Origin: Strongylocentrotus droebachiensis
Lineage: Eukaryota > Echinodermata > Echinoidea > Camarodonta > Strongylocentrotidae
Reading direction: 5' to 3'
Assembly (NCBI GenBank): GCA_035222895.1
Contig: JAVYIG010005302.1
Coordinates: 62,001 to 126,000, forward strand
Length of the DNA: 64,000 bases
The translations under genes and the position numbers were made by a program. Below the pieces are notes generated by a model that was given only the letters and a program-made list of their open reading frames with translations, ran no database searches and was not told the origin of the DNA. Positions within the stretch are counted from its first letter, which is position 1. Each line of letters begins with the position of its first letter. This document shows positions 58,556-64,000 of this stretch, piece by piece.

Positions 58556-59499
58556 TATGATTTACTTTAATGAAATTCAGAGGAAATGTAATGAAGTGAT
58601 ACTAAATGCGCTGCGACTGTTCTATAAACCGACTTGTTTACTCGCCCGTGCTACAGTGCTTGGCAATCCAAATATTTAAAAAGCATATTGAAATTGCACT
58701 TCACTGGATGGAAAGTCTGATTGGTTTTTTTCTTCTCTTTATAAATTTCGTTTATATATTAGATTGAAGAAAATTGGTTTCTAGTCTGAGATTATGTTTA
58801 TGTTTTGGTATTGAAGAAGAGCCCAGTCTGATTGTATCTCTAGGCATGCTGTCATGGGGGTGGTATCATTTTAATCTACTTGATGTGCATTGAGAATTTG
58901 ATTGAAAATAAGAGAATAAAATTAAGCCCATGCACTCTTTTCTCTTCTAACTTGAAAATCAAACTTTGAGAAATTATATTTGTTCTCTTGATAATAATAA
59001 AAAATAAAAGGAGCTTTGCTCAGTCTTTTGTTATCAGATATTGTCTTTGTGGGCTCTCCTTGCTGCAAAGTGGAACTATGGTTCTTCAGAAATGAATCCT
59101 CTTTCATTGAGTCGTAGAATAAAGCATATTTTCTTCTTATTTAAATTTGATCATCATCCATTCGTAGGGATTGTGTTTGATCCCCTGAGGAGATATTAGA
59201 ATACCTTCTTGGTTCCCCTGATAAAATGAAGGTCAGAGTCTGTTCTAGAGACTTCCCCATGTATGTAGACTCTTCCTACTGTAGTTTTGAACTACATTCT
59301 CCAGAATAGATTGAATTCATGAGCACGAAGAAAGAGAATTAAACGCCACTCTGCCTGGGACACCAGGCTATCTCATTCTCAAAATAGACTATGATGAATT
59401 GATATGGCACGTAACAACTCCCACAAGACCTTAAACTTGCCAACAATGTTGAATTCATAGTCCAATTAAGAATTGGTTAAGGCCATTAAAAATATATAC

Positions 59500-59543
59500 A
59501 TGTTTAGCGTCCCCGCCCGCTTCCTTTTGGGGGCCGCCTCCTT

Positions 59544-59578
<35 letters not shown>

Positions 59579-59690
59579 ATCTATTTCTGATTTTAAAAAT
59601 ATTAAAAAATGTTGGTGGCCATCTTGAAAAATAGCCTGACTGTCAGGGAATATGTACCAAGCGGCCATTTTGATGGTCAAATTGCATCCA
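59500..59690. repeat. Dispersed repeat with GTTTAGCG end, copy 2
   Basis: ATGTTTAGCGTCCCCGCCCG, then GGGGGCCGCCTCC, a poly-A run, then AATAGCCTGACTGTCAGGGA and AAGCGGCCATTTTG. It is the reverse complement of the repeat inside BEN-gene intron 1. Confidence 0.65.
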
Positions 59691-59836
59691 TCTGTTCCTG
59701 GACAGTGATGCGTTCCCATGGCGATGGGATGATACCTTGAGAAGATGCTGTGAGGTGAATCAATGATGAGAGCTCTAGTTTCGCTTCTCCAATGTCTCTA
59801 TGCATCCGTAATGAGGGTAGCCGCAGTATCTGACTA

Positions 59837-60246
59837 GGCGCGTCTTCATCATCTCGAGATTGCCAAATATCTCAAGATTGCCAAATAGCCCGCTATTTGG
59901 GAAATAATCCCGAAGTAACAAATCGCGTCTTCACTATCTTGAGATTCGACCTCGAAACTTGAAAAATCGACCTTGAGAAATTAGCTCGAGATATTTTGCT
60001 CAGCGTTAGCGTGTATTGCGATCTTCGGTCTAGTGAAGACGCACGGGACAAATAGCTGGATATTTTGCCAAATAGTAGGATATTTTGCAAACTATCCCAA
60101 GATATATCTTGGGATGACAATCCTGACCAAATATCCTTCTAATTGCTACTTCGGTCTGATGAAGACGCAAATTAGCTGGATAGTTTGCGATCGGGATAGT
60201 TCAAATAGCTGGATATTTGGTAATCTCGAGATAGTGAAGACAGGCC
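59837..60246. mobile_element. TA-flanked MITE, GGCCTGTCCTCA family, copy B (reverse)
   Basis: TA|GGCGCGTCTTCATCATCTCG at the left and CTCGAGATAGTGAAGACAGGCC|TA at the right. It is inverted relative to the copy at 13051-13434 and is 410 bp. Confidence 0.85.
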
Positions 60247-60315
60247 TACTGTGTCATCGGACTGAATCCAGTAGCCCCCTACCCACAATACTTGTTTTGC
60301 AACATCTGCTGATGA

Positions 60316-60372
60316 ATGCCAGAAGGGCATTGGCTGATATTCCTCAATATTGAGTTAATTCCCTTCTGGCTC
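60316..60372. repeat. Dispersed hairpin GAGCCAGAAGGG, copy c
   Basis: ATGCCAGAAGGGCATTGG on the left and TTAATTCCCTTCTGGCTC on the right over 57 bp. The loop contains ATATTCCTCAATATTGAG. Confidence 0.65.
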
Positions 60373-60719
60373 TAATTTGCATGGAGGTTGCTATGCATGC
60401 ATATATGGGCTCAATTTAGTCAGAACTCTGTGTCAGTTGTTCCAGAAATTTGCTGTTTTGAAGCAGACCCATTTACAACAATCTTTACCACTTTATAGAT
60501 TATTTTGTATGTACCAGTATAGCAATTATTTTGTGGCCATCCCATGGAAATTTCCCTACTTTTCGACCTTTCTGATGTAACTTTTTCTCTCTCCCCTGCA
60601 ATACTGCCATACAGGAATGACCCATATTCTTCTAGAAATTAGTTTTATATTTATCATCTTGAAACGCAACATGATATAAAGATTATAAATAATTGATCCC
60701 AAGATTAAATGCTCTACTA

Positions 60720-60864
60720 CAGGGATGCCAGTTTTCAGGCAAGAGTCTGAATTTAGGCCCTGACGAGTTAATATTTTCATACCATAGTTTAGGCTTTTTT
60801 GTGTACAAACTAGCTCATCCTAGGTGATTTTCAGACCTCTGATCAATTCTAACTGGCATCCCTG
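60720..60864. mobile_element. 145-bp MITE with CAGGGATGCCAGTT ends and CTA duplication
   Basis: CAGGGATGCCAGTT and AACTGGCATCCCTG are perfectly inverted over 14 bp. CTA flanks both sides (60717-60719 and 60865-60867). A second arm pair (TCAGGCAAGAGTCTGAA / TTTTCAGACCTCTGA) lies just inside. Confidence 0.8.
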
Positions 60865-60974
60865 CTACATGTACTAGTATCATGTAGCTGATACACCTTC
60901 AAGCTTTTATAGCTAATAACGAAAGGGCTAGGATGAGCTTGTATTTGCTTTGAAATAAAGACCTTGCATCAATA

Positions 60975-61221
60975 GGCCTGTCCTCATCAGCTCGAGTTTG
61001 CAATTAGCAGGATATTTGGTCAAGAAAATATCCTGAGAAATCTTGGTCTTGTTTCCAAAATATCATGCTATTTAGGAAATAGCTGGCTAATTTGCGCCCG
61101 TCCGAGCTAGTTTGTGAGGAGCGTATCGATCTGGTGAAGACGCAATTTCGAGCTTCGGGATAATATCCTGAGTTTAAAAATATTGTGTTATTTGGCAAAC
61201 TCAAGCTGATGGAGTCAGGCC
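60975..61221. mobile_element. TA-flanked MITE, GGCCTGTCCTCA family, copy C (short)
   Basis: TA|GGCCTGTCCTCATCAGCTCG at the left and CAAGCTGATGGAGTCAGGCC|TA at the right. It is 247 bp, a shortened relative of the copies at 13051 and 59837. Confidence 0.85.
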
Positions 61222-62085
61222 TAATGTGGACGGCTCCTACGTACGGAGATGAGATGTTCTAATTGGGAAGATGCTGTCAGGGGAATCAATCAAGAGTGCT
61301 TAAAGGTCCTTCTCATCTTCCTTACCTTGCATAGGTAATGAGTCCAGCTGTACTAGAGGTCATGTGTATGTAGCTGCCTCTGTGTAAGCCTATATCTTCT
61401 CAAGTGCTGCTAATGATTGGAAATGGTACGCGCTACCAGTCACTGTCCTCACAGATCGGTCGTTCGAGCATTGTTTACTTTTGTTAAGATACCTTTAAAC
61501 ATTTCAAACATTTCAAAAAGGTGTGAAAAATATGAAAATAGATGAATTGTGTATCAATTTATTTATTTAGATAAGAATTTAAGATAATAAAAACATATCT
61601 TTTCAAAAAATGATGGGTATTTAGTAAGTGACTAGTAGGTAATGTTCAGTTTTAAAGAAAGAAAATTGTTTAATATATTTACAATTCTAGCACAAAACAC
61701 TATAAAGTGATATATTGATAACTTTAGAATGAAACTATGACTAAAATAGTTTGAATGTTCTTCCCAGGCATAGCTAATGTATTCTGCATACATATCACGT
61801 CTCGTGCTTCAGCAGTTATATTTGTATTTTATGAGTTTGCATACCTATCAAACAGTCAATTATAATAATAATAATTTTAAAAAATGGTGCTTAAAAAGTG
61901 CTTACCACCAGAGTCTCTATTATAATAAACAAAATAAAATGAAAAAAAATTACATTTTAAACCAAAACAAAAGTGCAAATAAACCTACAAATTATCAGAG
62001 TAACCTCTATTAATTAACATCTTTCTATCTTCAAATGGAAATTCTTCCCTATTGTGAAGTTCATACATGTAGATCTTTTTTTTGT

Positions 62086-62458
62086 TTAAAGGGGCATGTT
62101 CCTGCCAGTGTAGTTATCGCTGCTCTAGTCATCGCCATCTTGGTTCCGAAGGTCGACTTAATTTGCATACAGCTGTCAGTCAAAGTACGCGCGGCCTGGC
62201 CTGCCTTCACCAAGCCAGCTGATTGCTGCCGATCGCGACGTCACGAAAGTGGGCGGAAACAGCAGCCGAATCTTAGAGCCGAACTGCGATTGGTATTACT
62301 TCGGCACATGTATGCGATAATCGGCATTGTCCGGGCATTCGGAACATGCCATCTGCGTAAGAGCCGTATTCTGTTGATTTCAATAGGCAGCTAGCACTGT
62401 CCGCCAGCGGGTACGTATTTTGAACGCCCTCTGGAATACGGGGAACATGCCCCTTTAA
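62086..62458. mobile_element. TTAA-type MITE with AGGGGCATGTTCC ends
   Basis: TTAA|AGGGGCATGTTCC at the left and GGGAACATGCCCCT|TTAA at the right form a terminal inverted repeat of about 13 bp. The interior is unusually GC-rich for the window and opens a 119-aa frame that has no recognisable domain and is not called as a gene. Confidence 0.9.
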
Positions 62459-63089
62459 AGCTCTACCGGGTCTTAGTTTTCTCTCTATTTTCTATTTGAG
62501 TAATCATCTGCTGGGAAAGAATTCTGCTTGATAGTTTATCTTATCCCGTGAGTAAGATGGAGTGAAACTCACATCTTGGTGATGACTCCACTTACCCCTA
62601 AAGGCCCTATCTTTTCACAAACTATGCAAGGTATTTTAGAATGTAGTGTGCATGTTTCTTATTCCTTGCACTTATAGTTCATTCAATGCTTTAAATAAAT
62701 TTGGGGAGAGATGGGCCCATTCCAATTTTATCCTCGGAGCTACATGTACCTGTATTTCAATATTTTACTTTATGGGGATCTTTTTAATGGCAATTTGAGA
62801 ACAGCCCCTGAGTTAACATGCTGTGAAAGTCAGGTTCAGTGTACACTGTACAAGTTCACTATCTATCATCATTAGCACATGGCGGTACATTTGTGAATTA
62901 TGAATCACTTTAATATAGCCCCAGGCAATATTATGATGAATAAACCAGGGTCTTGTTCAGGTTTCGTGGCAAAATCACCTCCGGGTAATATTAGAAACCA
63001 TAAATCCATACTACACTATCTATAATCTAATGGATTGACTGCACTGTAATGTGTATTTAGTTCTTACAGGCCTGATAAAAACACGATTT

Positions 63090-63190
63090 AAATCGGGTTT
63101 CCCGATTTTTTTATTATTTCCCGATTTTTTTTTCCCTCCCGATTTAAAAAAAAAAAAAAAAAAAAAAAAATCCAGATTTTTTTTTGTTTA
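63090..63190. repeat. Low-complexity CCCGATTT / poly-A/T region
   Basis: Repeated CCCGATTTTTT units around a poly-A run, with degenerate T-rich sequence onward to about 63300. No coding content. Confidence 0.7.
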
Positions 63191-63501
63191 AATATTTTTT
63201 TAAACCAGATTTGTTCTTTCTTCCCTATTTTATCCTGATTTTCCTGATTTCCCCCTTATTTTCTCTATTATTCCTTATTTTGCCCTATTTTTTCCCCAAT
63301 TTTTCCCAATTTTCTTACTCGAAAGGGGGGAATGTTGTTAGACGCCATTTTTTCCCCGCGAATCCTCTTCTTTTTTTTTTACTCAAGGGGGGCGTGGTTG
63401 AGGGGAAAACAAAAAACCTATTTTTTGTTAGTGCTCACTATCACCCCTGTTCTTAAAAACGATTTGTTTGAGGTGACATCTAGTTCACCCAAGCTTGATG
63501 T

Positions 63502-63701
63502 TTAAAGCCCATCTATACTAGTTTGGCTAGGAGGGATAAGACCACTCAGGAAAGTATGTCACTGACAAGTGGCTATCTCATCAACTCAGCTCTCAATTAA
63601 CATAAGAAAAAGAGGATCATGGGGGATCAATGGTCACTGATTAGGCATTGTTTTCTATTTAGAGGGCGCAAGTAGCCACAAGTAGTGCAGTGTGCCTTTA
63701 A
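63502..63701. mobile_element. TTAA-type MITE with AGGCACACTG end
   Basis: TTAA|AGCCCATCTATACTAG at the left and CAGTGTGCCT|TTAA at the right. It is 200 bp. Its reverse matches the nested element starting at 23150 (GATCCTCTTTTTCTTATG, then GAGATAGCCAC). Confidence 0.8.
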
Positions 63702-63872
63702 AGAAGCATCGTAGTGGGCTCTAATGGGAAGTCGACTTCATTTTGGTGTTTACCCAATATACAGGTGATGTCAATCACCAAGATTAGCCATCAGTGATAT
63801 GACCCACAGGCCTTTAATACAGAATGCTCTGCTTTTTCCAACCATTACCCATATGGTAAAGTCAGTCCTTAC

Positions 63873-63966
63873 TAGTGCTGTAACATCACGGATATCTCCA
63901 ATTCCGTTTAACCGCCAGTCAAAACCGGACGGTTTTCGGTTAAACGATTAAAAATAAAGAAAATAA

Positions 63967-64000
<34 letters not shown>
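63873..64000 (+). mobile_element. Left end of a second hAT-like element, cut by the window edge
   Basis: TAGTGCTGTAACATC shares its first 11 bases with the hAT element at 56011. Inside, CCGTTTAACCG and CGGTTTTCGGTTAAACG form palindromic subterminal motifs. The element runs into poly-A and the window end, so its right end cannot be checked. Confidence 0.55.

Larger units (their letters stand above)
53674..64000. other. Repeat-dense region without a supported gene
   Basis: All open frames fall in transposon copies, simple repeats or AT-rich sequence. The recognisable content is four or more MITE families, a hAT-type element, dispersed hairpins, a CT tract at 55551-55660 and a TA run near 57086. 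The window closes in a poly-A run. If the Rab33-like exon is functional, this region is intron. Confidence 0.6.

Noticed and set aside
59340..59380. CTGGGACACCAGG as a possible Rab33 second-exon start (WDT)
   Set aside because: The following codons do not give AGQERFR and there is no acceptor in the right phase.
62035..62394. 119-aa open frame with mixed composition
   Set aside because: It lies almost entirely inside a TTAA-flanked MITE and shows no recognisable domain.

Overview
The window is AT-rich animal DNA with canonical GT-AG spliced genes, long introns, many simple repeats and a dense load of small transposons. The gene content (a J1-crystallin/SelJ-type ADP-ribosylglycohydrolase relative, a Rab33-type GTPase) together with DIRS retroelements and abundant MITEs fits a marine invertebrate deuterostome, most likely an echinoderm. 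That taxonomic call is an inference.

Layout: (1) 1-8583, no gene I can support: SINE pieces, purine/pyrimidine tracts and a MITE. (2) 8584-21917 (+), five 3' exons of a J1-crystallin/SelJ-like gene, all in matching phase; its first exon was not found. (3) 26702-26920 (+), the first coding exon of a Rab33-like GTPase, ending in a clean donor; no partner exon was found in the remaining 37 kb. (4) 29467-46866, a candidate 17.4-kb DNA transposon with 12-bp perfect inverted ends (CCCTTACAGAAA) flanked by TT on both sides. It carries two divergently transcribed multi-exon genes, both of which assemble without frame breaks: a 955-aa EnSpm/CACTA (Tnp2)-like transposase on the minus strand, and a 433-aa protein with a C-terminal BEN domain on the plus strand. 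Each end has its own subterminal tandem array, and several right-hand units contain a copy of the terminal CCCTTACAG. (5) 49667-53673, a DIRS-type tyrosine-recombinase retrotransposon with inverted terminal repeats and an internal complementary region. It has an internal deletion and a frameshift in the RT, but an open recombinase frame. (6) 53674-64000, no host gene seen: a hAT-type non-autonomous element with a perfect 8-bp target duplication, MITEs of several families, and small dispersed hairpins.

Most notable is the transposon in (4). Its organisation suggests a two-protein system analogous to plant En/Spm (catalytic TNPD plus DNA-binding TNPA), with a BEN-domain protein in the TNPA position and the subterminal arrays as its likely binding sites. 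The pairing and the structure are read from sequence; the division of labour is inference. A second theme is a set of otherwise unrelated MITEs that share TTAA|AGG...CCT|TTAA boundaries, which suggests one common mobilising transposase.
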